Program-made: the position numbers and the translations under genes
Shown here: piece by piece, positions 7,210 through 13,568 of the stretch
How positions within the stretch are numbered: the first letter of the stretch is position 1
How the letters are laid out: each line of letters starts with the position of its first letter
Origin: an uncultured Clostridia bacterium
GTDB lineage: Bacteria; Bacillota; Clostridia; Oscillospirales; Ruminococcaceae
Reading direction: 5' to 3'
NCBI GenBank assembly: GCA_947381875.1
Contig: CANCXY010000067.1
Location: 1-13,568 of the forward strand
DNA: 13,568 nucleotides
The notes under the pieces: generated by a model
Databases searched by the model: none
Told to the model about the DNA's origin: nothing
The model's input: the letters and a program-made list of their open reading frames with translations, nothing else

Positions 7210-8004
7210 ATGCTGGATTTTTACCGCGGCAAACGCGTTTTTGTAACGGGACATACTGGTTTTAAGGGCTCCTGGCTGTGTACCATGTTAGCTATGGCGG
7301 GAGCGAAAGTAACAGGCTTCGCCTTGCCGCCTGCGGAAAAGAGTTTGTGCGAAATAATTGGTGTAGAACAACGAGTGCATTCTGTGCGGGCCGACATCCG
7401 GGATTTGAACGCTTTACAGTGTGCGTTTGAGGACGCAAAGCCGGAAATCGTGTTCCATCTGGCGGCGCAGCCGATTGTCCGGGAAAGTTACCGGAACCCA
7501 GTAGATACATATTCCACAAATGTGATGGGAACTGTCCACGTTTTGGAATGCGTCCGTCGCTCGGATGCTGTGAGAAGTTTTCTCAATGTAACTACAGATA
7601 AGGTTTATGAAAACCATCAGTGGCCGTGGGGCTACCGGGAGACAGATACACTCAATGGATTTGATCCCTATGCAAACTCGAAATCGTGTTCCGAGCTGGT
7701 AACGGAGTGTTATCGAAAAAGTTTCCTTTCTGCTAAAGGCATTGCATTAAGCACGGCACGGGCCGGAAACGTAATTGGCGGCGGGGATTTTGCGGCGGAT
7801 CGGATCATCCCGGACTGCATACGCGCCGCACAGACTGGCCGTCCTATCCAGATACGGAACCCGGCGTCAGTACGGCCTTATCAGCATGTACTGGAGCCGC
7901 TTTCGGTGTATTTGCTCATAGCGCAAAAGCAGTATGAAGAACTTGCTATAGCTGGAAGCTATAATATAGGGCCGGATAGCCGGGACTGCCTCACCACAGG
8001 GGAA
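7210..8004 (+). pseudogene. rfbG: CDP-glucose 4,6-dehydratase, 5' part, interrupted by IS256-family element
   Basis: RfbG is an NAD-dependent short-chain dehydratase that turns CDP-glucose into CDP-4-dehydro-6-deoxyglucose. The first 265 codons are intact: Rossmann loop TGHTGFKGSW (13-22), HLAAQP (83-88), TTDKVYEN (128-135) with the active-site Thr-Asp-Lys, and YANSK (154-158) as the YxxxK catalytic pair. The frame then runs into the insertion sequence and adds 42 foreign residues before stopping at 8131-8133. The lost C-terminal 88 residues are at 9357-9623. Joining them after one copy of the 8-base target duplication gives 353 residues, the normal family length, so the break is due to the insertion alone. 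The truncated product keeps the catalytic core but lacks part of the substrate-binding region, so activity is unlikely. Confidence 0.95.
7997..8004. repeat. Target site duplication, left copy
   Basis: CAGGGGAA occurs directly outside both ends of the insertion sequence (7997-8004 and 9349-9356) and encodes the rfbG residues just before the break. Eight bases is the usual IS256-family duplication. Confidence 0.95.
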
Positions 8005-8029
8005 GGTCGTGTCAAGAGTTATGCGCAAA
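8005..8029. repeat. Left inverted repeat of the IS
   Basis: Aligned without gaps to the reverse complement of 9324-9348, this end matches at 14 of 25 positions. The inner nine bases ATGCGCAAA are identical. A second matching block, GGTTTGCAG, lies at 8032-8040 and, inverted, at 9302-9310. It is separated from the first by 2 bases here and by 13 bases at the other end. Confidence 0.85.
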
Positions 8030-8057
8030 AAGGTTTGCAGCTTCTGGCTAAATGGAG

Positions 8058-9248
8058 TCAGCCGGCGATAGAGGTGTCATCCAGCGCCGTCTCCAAGTGC
8101 TTCATATTCATATACTTTTTGTTGCCCCACTGAGTGCCGGCCACATGGCGGAGCCGGGCGCAGACCAGCATGAGCGCCGAGTTACCGTCCGGGAAAGCGC
8201 CCACCACTCTGGTACGGCGGCGGATCTCCCGGTTGAGCCGTTCAATGACATTGTTGGTGCGGATACGAGTCCAGTGCTCACTGGGGAAATCGCAGTAAGT
8301 CAGCGTCTCCTCAATGCCATTCTCGACCTTTTTGGCAGCCTCTTTCAGTTTCATGGCACGCAGTTCCTCCACCACAGCCTTGGCCTTTTCACGGGCCGCT
8401 TTTTTGCTCTCCTGGGCATGGAGCGCTTTGAGCATCTTCGCCACCAGCTTCACCTTGGAACTCGGCGTTACGGAAAATACATTGCGGTAAAAATGGACTG
8501 TACACCGCTGATACTTGGCGTCTGGAAACACTTCCCCCACCGCTTCCAGCATCCCCAGACACTTGTCTCCGACGATGAGTTTTACGCCGTCCAGACCGCG
8601 GCCCCGGAGCCACTGAAAGAAGCTGACCCAGCTGGCCTTATCCTCTTTCATGCCCTCTGCAGCGCCTAAAACCTCCCGATATCCGTCCTCATTTACCGCA
8701 ATTGCCACCAAAATCGCTACATTCTCGAACTCTCCGCCCCAGTTCCGACGCAGGTAGATGCCATCTACATAGACATAGGGGTACCTTCCGCCCTGTAAGG
8801 GACGGTTCCGCCAGTCCTCAATGTGGACATATGCTTTCTTGTTCAGTTCGCTGATCGTCGATGGAGATACCTTGCTCCCCCACAGAGCCTCCGTGATGTC
8901 CTCCACCCGGCGGACGGAGACTCCTGCCAGGTACATCTCGATGAGGGCTTCTTCCACGCTGCTCTCTCGCCGGCGATACCGCTCTATGATGGCCGTTTCA
9001 AAAGAGACCCCCTTGAGGCGGGGCACATGGAGCGTGACGTCTCCCGAGGTGGTGGTAAGGTTCCGGTCGTAGTGGCCACTGCGGTAGCCCTGGCGGGCCT
9101 CGCTTCGCTCGTACCGGGCTGCCTGGGTCAGCTTCTCCGCTTCCGCCTCCAGCAATTCATTCAGCGTTTCTTCCACGCTGCCCCGGACCAATTCTTTAAG
9201 CTGCCCCTTGATTACTTCCTCGTTTAGCTGTACAATCTTCTCAGATAT
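8058..9248 (-). CDS. IS256-family (Mutator-type) transposase, probable non-ATG start
   Basis: The transposase cuts and joins the element's ends by DDE chemistry. Counting from the proposed start at 9248 it has 396 residues, the normal family length. The catalytic triad is visible: D162 in YVDGIY, D228 in VGDKCLG, and E336 in NNVIERLNREIRRR. The family signature CTVHFYRN lies between the second and third. The N-terminal part holds the helical DNA-binding region (SVRRVEDITEAL, SPSTISELNKK). The first codon is uncertain. The conserved N-terminus ISEKIVQLNEEVIKGQLKEL is encoded upstream of the first TTG at 9191, but no ATG, GTG or TTG opens it. An ATA (9248-9246) sits where the start should be, 10 bases after AAAGGAG and just after an in-frame stop (9254-9252). 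It is either an unusual ATA start or an ATG that mutated. Confidence 0.93.
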   Translation of the reverse strand: MSEKIVQLNEEVIKGQLKELVRGSVEETLNELLEAEAEKLTQAARYERSEARQGYRSGHYDRNLTTTSGDVTLHVPRLKGVSFETAIIERYRRRESSVEEALIEMYLAGVSVRRVEDITEALWGSKVSPSTISELNKKAYVHIEDWRNRPLQGGRYPYVYVDGIYLRRNWGGEFENVAILVAIAVNEDGYREVLGAAEGMKEDKASWVSFFQWLRGRGLDGVKLIVGDKCLGMLEAVGEVFPDAKYQRCTVHFYRNVFSVTPSSKVKLVAKMLKALHAQESKKAAREKAKAVVEELRAMKLKEAAKKVENGIEETLTYCDFPSEHWTRIRTNNVIERLNREIRRRTRVVGAFPDGNSALMLVCARLRHVAGTQWGNKKYMNMKHLETALDDTSIAG

Positions 9249-9258
9249 GGTTCACAGT

Positions 9259-9265
9259 CTCCTTT
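9259..9265 (-). promoter_or_regulatory. Ribosome binding site pointing to an ATA start
   Basis: On the minus strand AAAGGAG ends 10 bases before the ATA at 9248. It indicates where translation of the transposase should begin, and makes the TTG at 9191 a poor choice. Confidence 0.65.
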
Positions 9266-9323
9266 CAGAATGGTGTGTTGCTTCTTCATTCTACCAGAGT
9301 TCTGCAAACCATGTCTCTTTTTA

Positions 9324-9348
9324 TTTGCGCATCTTATTGTACCTTATC
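9324..9348. repeat. Right inverted repeat of the IS
   Basis: The reverse complement begins GATAAGGTACAATAAG and then ATGCGCAAA. It matches the left end at 14 of 25 positions. Confidence 0.85.
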
Positions 9349-9356
9349 CAGGGGAA
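9349..9356. repeat. Target site duplication, right copy
   Basis: CAGGGGAA, identical to 7997-8004. The rfbG frame resumes directly after it. Confidence 0.95.
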
Positions 9357-9623
9357 TTGGCGGAGCTGTTTTGCAAGATATGGGGCGCGCCCGCGCGTTG
9401 GGAATATACGGAGGAACGCGGCCCGCACGAGGATGCTGTTTTGAAATTGGATTGCGCGAAAATACAGAGCGTGCTTGGCTGGAAGCCAAAATGGAACACG
9501 CCGCGTGCTGTGCAGGAGACAGTCACATGGACAAAAGCATGGCTGGCTGGGGAGAATATGGTAAAAGTTACAGAGGACAGCATCAAAAACTATTTGTCGG
9601 ATAAGGGGTGCGGGTGTGGATAA
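9357..9623 (+). pseudogene. rfbG: CDP-glucose 4,6-dehydratase, 3' part after the IS
   Basis: This holds the last 88 codons of rfbG, starting LAELFCKIWG and including LDCAKIQSVLGWKPKW, the typical C-terminal motif of sugar-nucleotide dehydratases. With the 5' part it reads DCLTTGE-LAELFCKIWG across the insertion point, as in intact relatives. It has no start of its own. The stop TAA (9621-9623) overlaps the GTG start of the next gene at 9616, so translation of that gene may have depended on coupling to rfbG and may now be reduced. Confidence 0.93.
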
Positions 9624-10479
9624 CGAAATAATAGAAATCAATACAGACAGAGTGAACCCGCCGCAGGTGGGGGATGATTTATATACAAACCGCACGGCAA
9701 TCGCCGAAATGGGGCAGACAGATGATTCGGCGGAGGTTACGATTATTGTTTTGGCCTATAACCGTTTGGAGAAAACCAGGCGCTGTGTGGAAAGTGTTTT
9801 GCGCTACACAGAAGGGATCAACTATGAATTGATTCTTGTCGACAATGGATCTACAGATGAAACGCTTAAATATTTCAAATCTGTACAATATGACCGAAAA
9901 AGGATTATTCATATTACGAAAAATCTTGGCAGCCTATTTCCTTATTTGGAAATGAACCTTAATACTTTAAGCCGATTTATTTGTGTTCTGGCAAATGATT
10001 TAATTGTAACTTCCAATTGGATGGAAAATCTATTGACATGTATAAAATCAGATAGACAAATTGGATTGGTGAATCCAGTATGCTCCAATACCTCTAATTT
10101 GCAATGTATTCAGTTTCCTTATAAAAACAATGAGGAAATGCAGCGGAAAGCAAAAGCGTTTAACCATTCAAATCCACGAAAATGGGAAGATCGTCAGCGT
10201 CTTATTACATTGGGATCATTGTTCCGTAAGGAAGCGCTTCTGACTTGTGGCTGGCCTGTAGGTGATGCAGGATTTTTTCACGATTTCGGTGATGATGATA
10301 TGACTTTTCAAATTCGTCGTGCGGGATATAGAACCGTCCTTGCCGGTGATACATGGATTTGTCACGATCACGATTTAATCCACGGAGAAGGGAAGAAGCC
10401 TGGAGAATTTCAAAAGTCGTTAGGATATTGGGAAAGCAAACTTTCAGGAAAAATACTATGGAGTGGATGCGTGGGATGA
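9616..10479 (+). pseudogene. GT2-family glycosyltransferase domain, 5' part of a frameshifted GT2-methyltransferase gene
   Basis: The GTG at 9616 follows AAGGGGTG (9603-9610) and overlaps the rfbG stop. The GT-A domain is clear: VTIIVLAYNRLEKTRRCVES (41-60), LILVDNGSTDETL (72-84), a VLANDLIV strand (124-131) carrying the metal-binding Asp, and FHDFGDDDMTFQIRRAGYR (221-239) with the acidic catalytic patch. The sugar and acceptor are unknown. At residue 279 the sequence should read GKYYGVDAWDD, but five As (10449-10453) instead of four shift the frame to ILWSGCVG and a stop at 10477-10479. The glycosyltransferase domain itself is complete and could work alone. The change could be a real mutation, a slippage site, or a base-calling error. 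Confidence 0.85.
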
Positions 10480-11137
10480 TGTCAATAATTATTATATCCC
10501 CTATCTCCCCCACTTTCCACAGCCGCATATATCGGGTATCCCACAGATTTTAGGGATAGATACGCGGTGCGGAACGCCCATTCTGGATATAAAGAACTGG
10601 CTGCGGAGTTTCGGGCTGCCGGACGCTGTCCTTTCCGCCTTTACACAGGCTCCCAAATATTGGCAGGATTTGAAAACAATTTGTAAAGGCCCCGTGGTTT
10701 GTGACAGGGAAGAATTTTTAGTCGATTCTTTCCCCGCAGAAAACTTTGATTATATTGTCGCGGACCGTCCATTGAATCGTTACCATGAACCACAGAAGAT
10801 TATAAATGATTTATTTCTGCTGTGCAAAAAGGGCGGAATCATTATCTGTAAAGTAAGCAATACATTCTCGCTCCAAAGCTATCTGCATCAGTTGGGGCAA
10901 TGGGATGTTTACAATACAGAGTTTGCTTATCATATCCCAATAGAGGCAATAAAAGCATCTCTGGAAAAAAGAGGGCTTGTGAAAGGGATTATTTCTATTC
11001 CCTTTAACGTGGACAAAGAGCAGCAGGGCGCATTGAAAGCGCTTGTGCCATCCGAGCTTTCCTCGCCTATGCGGAAAGAGGTAGTTGACCGCATGATTGT
11101 AAACGAATACTTATTGATTGTTGAGAAAAAGTCATGA
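10454..11137 (+). pseudogene. SAM-methyltransferase-like domain, 3' part of the frameshifted GT2 gene
   Basis: The frame continues the preceding gene after the A run: YYGVDAWDDVNNYYIPYLPH is joined to GT2 sequence without any gap. The first possible start is a GTG at 10463, with no Shine-Dalgarno, so it is not read as an independent gene. Counted from there, PQILGIDTRCG (27-37) resembles motif I of class I methyltransferases, FDYIVADRPLNRYHEP (95-110) the acidic post-II strand, and LLCKKGGIIICKVSN (119-133) the strand before the last helices. Joined at four As, the parent protein would be 506 residues. Its role would be to methylate the sugar added by the GT2 half, which is inference. The stop overlaps the next ATG by four bases. 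Confidence 0.75.
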
Positions 11138-12375
11138 AAATATTGCACGTTGCCGCACATATGGGCGGAGGGATAGGCTCAGCTTATGTGGGGCTGGGAA
11201 CATGCGGGCAGGAACAAAGTATCCTTTTGCTGGAACTGCCGCAGGATCTGGCTGCTCTTGCAAGAGTGAAATCTGCCGGTTTTCGTATTTTGCAAAACTT
11301 AAATGATACCGAAACAAAACAGGAACTGGGGCAGGCAGATGTAGTGGTGTTCAGTTGGCATCACCACCCGGCGCTTACAAAATTCCTGCATGATTTCCCG
11401 CCCGTCCCCATCCGCAGTATCCTCTGGTGCCATGTTTCGGGAAATTATTTTCCGGCTATCCCTGCTGAGTTCTTGAAAAAGTTCGATCAATGTATGTTCA
11501 CTACGCCTTATAGTTTGGAACTGCCGCAGGTTCAGGCGTTAGGGAAAGCATACATACAGGAGCATTTCAGTGTGGTTTACGGATTGAACGATTTGAGCAA
11601 ATTCGCCCAAATTCAACGCAGGCCGCACAAAGGGGTCAAAATTGGTTATGTTGGGGCCCTTGGCTTTTGTAAACTAAATCCGCATTTTGTGGATTTCTGC
11701 GCTGCTGTGGATTTGCCTGATGCAGAGTTTTTAATGGTTGGAAGCCCGTCTTCCACAGAAATGATTTTAGATGCTGCCGCAAAAAAGGAGATTACCGAGA
11801 AATTTCAATTTTGCGGACAGCTTACAGATACAAAGCCCATTCTTGCAGAAATGGATATATTTTCTTATCTGCTTAACCCGCAGCATTTTGGTACAACGGA
11901 AAACGCTCTGCTGGAGGCTATGGCGGCTGGACTGCCTGTTGTGGCGCTGGATCAAGGTGTGGAGCGCTGCATTGTCCGAAACGGCGAGACGGGTTTTCTG
12001 GTACATTCCTGTAAAGAGTACAGTGAAGTAGTACATTTCCTGTACGAAAATCCGTCCAAAGCCGTTGAGATTGGGGAAAACGCAAAGAAAGAAACGCTTC
12101 AAAAATATTCCATTCAGCGCAATCGCAAACGATTCCTGCTCTCCTGTGAGAAAGCAATGGTGCAGCCGAAAGAATATCACTATTTTGACGATTTCTTTAC
12201 GGGCGGACCGGCAGATTGGTTTTTATCCTGTGTGCAGGCGGATCGTCAGTGCTTTGAGGATAACCATGTGGAGAAGGCGGGGATGATATTTCGGGAACGA
12301 ACAAAGGGGTCGCCTGCGCACTATCATAGCTATTTCCCGGAGGATGAGCGGTTGGGACAATGGAGCGAAATATGA
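11134..12375 (+). CDS. GT4-type glycosyltransferase (GT-B fold)
   Basis: The ATG lies in an ATGA overlap with the upstream stop, so translation is likely coupled. The 413-residue protein has two Rossmann halves. The N-terminal half starts MKILHVAAHMGGGIGSAY with a glycine-rich acceptor loop. The C-terminal half starts near residue 168 (VKIGYVGALGFCKLNP). It ends with the family donor-site motif ENALLEAMAAGLPVVALDQG (about 255-274), whose glutamates contact the nucleotide sugar, and NGETGFLV after it. The last 70 or so residues, after FLLSCEKAM, are an extension beyond the usual fold. There are no membrane segments, so it is cytoplasmic. It probably adds one sugar to the glycan built by this cluster; donor and acceptor cannot be read from sequence. 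Confidence 0.88.
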   Translation: MKILHVAAHMGGGIGSAYVGLGTCGQEQSILLLELPQDLAALARVKSAGFRILQNLNDTETKQELGQADVVVFSWHHHPALTKFLHDFPPVPIRSILWCHVSGNYFPAIPAEFLKKFDQCMFTTPYSLELPQVQALGKAYIQEHFSVVYGLNDLSKFAQIQRRPHKGVKIGYVGALGFCKLNPHFVDFCAAVDLPDAEFLMVGSPSSTEMILDAAAKKEITEKFQFCGQLTDTKPILAEMDIFSYLLNPQHFGTTENALLEAMAAGLPVVALDQGVERCIVRNGETGFLVHSCKEYSEVVHFLYENPSKAVEIGENAKKETLQKYSIQRNRKRFLLSCEKAMVQPKEYHYFDDFFTGGPADWFLSCVQADRQCFEDNHVEKAGMIFRERTKGSPAHYHSYFPEDERLGQWSEI

Positions 12376-12402
12376 AAATACAAATAAAAGGGGAAGTCTA
12401 CA

Positions 12403-13497
12403 ATGAATTATACGGATAACTGGAATCAAATCAAAGAACTCATCAAAAATATTGAACTTCCGGATGAAACAAATGAGATTTTTCTTTTTGGAGCAGGAGT
12501 ACTTGGTTCGGTAGCGGTATCCAATTTGAAAAAAGAAATAGATATCACAGCATTTTGTGATAACAGTGCAGAAAAACAAGGGACAGTGATTGAAGGCTTG
12601 CGCTGCATCTCGCCTGCTGAACTTTCACAGTATCAAAATCCTTTTGTTTTGATTAGCACATGCAAATACTACACGAGCATACACCGCCAACTGAAAGGTA
12701 TGGGGATTTCTCATTGCAGTTTGGATGGATATGTAGTATGCAAGCATTTTCATGAGTTTAAGGATGTGTATAGTCTGTTGGATGATGAATCCAAAAATAT
12801 ATATTCTGGCGTTCTGTTAGGCAGAATGATTGGAAACATAGAAATGATAGAGCAGTATTATTCTCCAAATCAATATTTTTGTTTCCCCAAATTCAGGTGG
12901 TTGGTCAAGCGGGACGGCGTTTTTGTGGATTGCGGTGCCTTTGTAGGAGATATCGTAGAAGACATGGTACAGTACTCATTATCGACGTTTAAGAAAATAT
13001 ATGCTTTTGAACCCAATAAACATGCTTTCAAGGCGCTTCAAAGGCGGGGAAGTTTTTTGGCAGATATCTGGGGACTCTCGGATGGGCAAATCGTCTATGA
13101 ACAAAAGGGAGTCGGGGCCAGGCATGATTTTTTGTCATTCTATGAAAGTAACAATGATTTTGCCACATCCTCTCTCTGCTGCTCTGACATTCAGAATTCG
13201 GAAGAAAATGTAGTAGAGATTGTTGTGTTGGATGAATACTTTGCAAATATACGGGGAGGGGGGGTAAATATTGCATTCATCAAGGCTGATATTGAGGGAG
13301 CAGAGTGGGATATGCTTCATGGTGCATCTGAAACAATACAGCAATGCAAACCGCTTATTGCGGTTTGTATTTACCGTAATATTTATGATATGTACCGTAT
13401 TCCACTTTACTTGAAAAAAATGGTTCCAGAGTATAAATTTCATATCCGACACCACTCAACAGCAAATGAAGAAACTGTATTATACTGTTGTATTTAG
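12403..13497 (+). CDS. FkbM-family methyltransferase with N-terminal Rossmann-like domain
   Basis: The 364-residue protein has two parts. Residues 25-110 hold a nucleotide-binding-like fold with FLFGAGVLGSVAV (27-39; GxGxxG) and FCDNS at the end of the second strand. This N-terminal domain often precedes FkbM in polysaccharide and flagellar clusters. The C-terminal part is the SAM-dependent FkbM O-methyltransferase: GVFVDCGAFVGDIV (motif I, Asp near 176), YAFEPN (near 203), and FIKADIEGAEWDMLHGA near 290. It ends with PLIAVCIYRN and HIRHHS, then ETVLYC. It would methylate a hydroxyl of the glycan. AAAGGGGA (12387-12394) precedes the ATG by 8 bases. It follows the GT4 gene after 27 bases without a terminator, so it is probably in the same operon. 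Confidence 0.9.
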   Translation: MNYTDNWNQIKELIKNIELPDETNEIFLFGAGVLGSVAVSNLKKEIDITAFCDNSAEKQGTVIEGLRCISPAELSQYQNPFVLISTCKYYTSIHRQLKGMGISHCSLDGYVVCKHFHEFKDVYSLLDDESKNIYSGVLLGRMIGNIEMIEQYYSPNQYFCFPKFRWLVKRDGVFVDCGAFVGDIVEDMVQYSLSTFKKIYAFEPNKHAFKALQRRGSFLADIWGLSDGQIVYEQKGVGARHDFLSFYESNNDFATSSLCCSDIQNSEENVVEIVVLDEYFANIRGGGVNIAFIKADIEGAEWDMLHGASETIQQCKPLIAVCIYRNIYDMYRIPLYLKKMVPEYKFHIRHHSTANEETVLYCCI

Positions 13498-13545
13498 TAT
13501 ATAAGGAGAAGCGGAAGCCATTTAATACGGAAAGGATATTCTGCA

Positions 13546-13568
13546 ATGAAAGCCAAGATTAAGCCAAG
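13546..13568 (+). CDS. Start of a further gene (3' partial)
   Basis: An ATG follows GGAAAGGA (13529-13536) at 9 bases and encodes MKAKIKP before the window ends. The spacing of 48 bases from the FkbM gene and the good Shine-Dalgarno suggest operon continuation. Too short to identify. Confidence 0.5.

Larger units (their letters stand above)
8005..9348 (-). mobile_element. Complete IS256-family insertion sequence
   Basis: The element is 1344 bases, typical for the family. It is bounded by imperfect inverted repeats (8005-8029 and 9324-9348) and a perfect 8-base target duplication, and carries a single transposase gene on the minus strand. Removing the element with one duplication copy restores the rfbG frame exactly. 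The perfect duplication and undamaged catalytic residues suggest a recent insertion. It is oriented against the operon, so it may also reduce transcription of the downstream glycan genes. No passenger genes are present. Confidence 0.95.

Noticed and set aside
8052..8669. Long + strand frame inside the insertion sequence
   Set aside because: It is antisense to a transposase with all catalytic motifs and has no recognisable domain; shadow frame.
10463..11137. Methyltransferase-like part as an independent gene
   Set aside because: The GTG at 10463 has no ribosome binding site, and the frame fits the GT2 gene exactly once one A is removed.
1..13568. CRISPR array, tRNA, rRNA or riboswitch
   Set aside because: No regularly spaced repeats, no cloverleaf or rRNA-like sequence and no known aptamer core were seen. 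Gaps between genes are all under 300 bases.

Overview
The window is most consistent with a fragment of a motile Gram-positive anaerobe, probably a gut Clostridia/Bacillota. The reasons are strong AGGAGG-type ribosome binding sites, tightly packed co-directional genes, moderate base composition, and a flagellin-like repeat protein next to a TPR-bearing glycosyltransferase. The assignment is by style only. Every recognisable host gene is on the + strand. The only minus-strand gene is a transposase.

Layout. Positions 1-46 are not genomic: they are the end of an Illumina P7 primer, an 8-base index and the read-2 adapter, so the window starts at a contig end. Positions 48-1046 hold an internal piece of a flagellin-like protein that runs in frame into an unrelated-looking tail. 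A 228-base gap follows, then a large GT2 glycosyltransferase with a helical-repeat C-terminus (1275-3491). Next is a remnant of the first nine codons of rfbF (3510-3536), an A+T-rich gene for a STAND-type P-loop ATPase with TPR-like repeats (3620-6310), and a complete rfbF (6430-7203). Then come rfbG split by a complete IS256-family element (7210-9623, element 8005-9348), a GT2 glycosyltransferase/methyltransferase gene broken by a frameshift (9616-11137), a GT4-type glycosyltransferase (11134-12375), an FkbM-type methyltransferase (12403-13497), and the first codons of another gene (13546 onward).

How the genes fit together. RfbF makes CDP-glucose from glucose-1-phosphate and CTP; RfbG would convert it to CDP-4-dehydro-6-deoxyglucose. 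The GT2, GT4 and methyltransferase proteins would build and methylate a glycan. Position next to a flagellin-like gene suggests flagellin or other surface glycosylation, but this is inference. The pathway looks interrupted as sequenced: rfbG is cut by the insertion sequence, and the GT2-methyltransferase gene carries a one-base shift in an A run.

The most interesting part is 3501-6456. A STAND ATPase with no visible effector domain sits exactly between two near-identical copies of the rfbF 5' end, so it looks like cargo inserted into a surface-glycan operon by recombination within the start of rfbF. Proteins of this architecture include bacterial antiphage sensors, but no such role is shown here.
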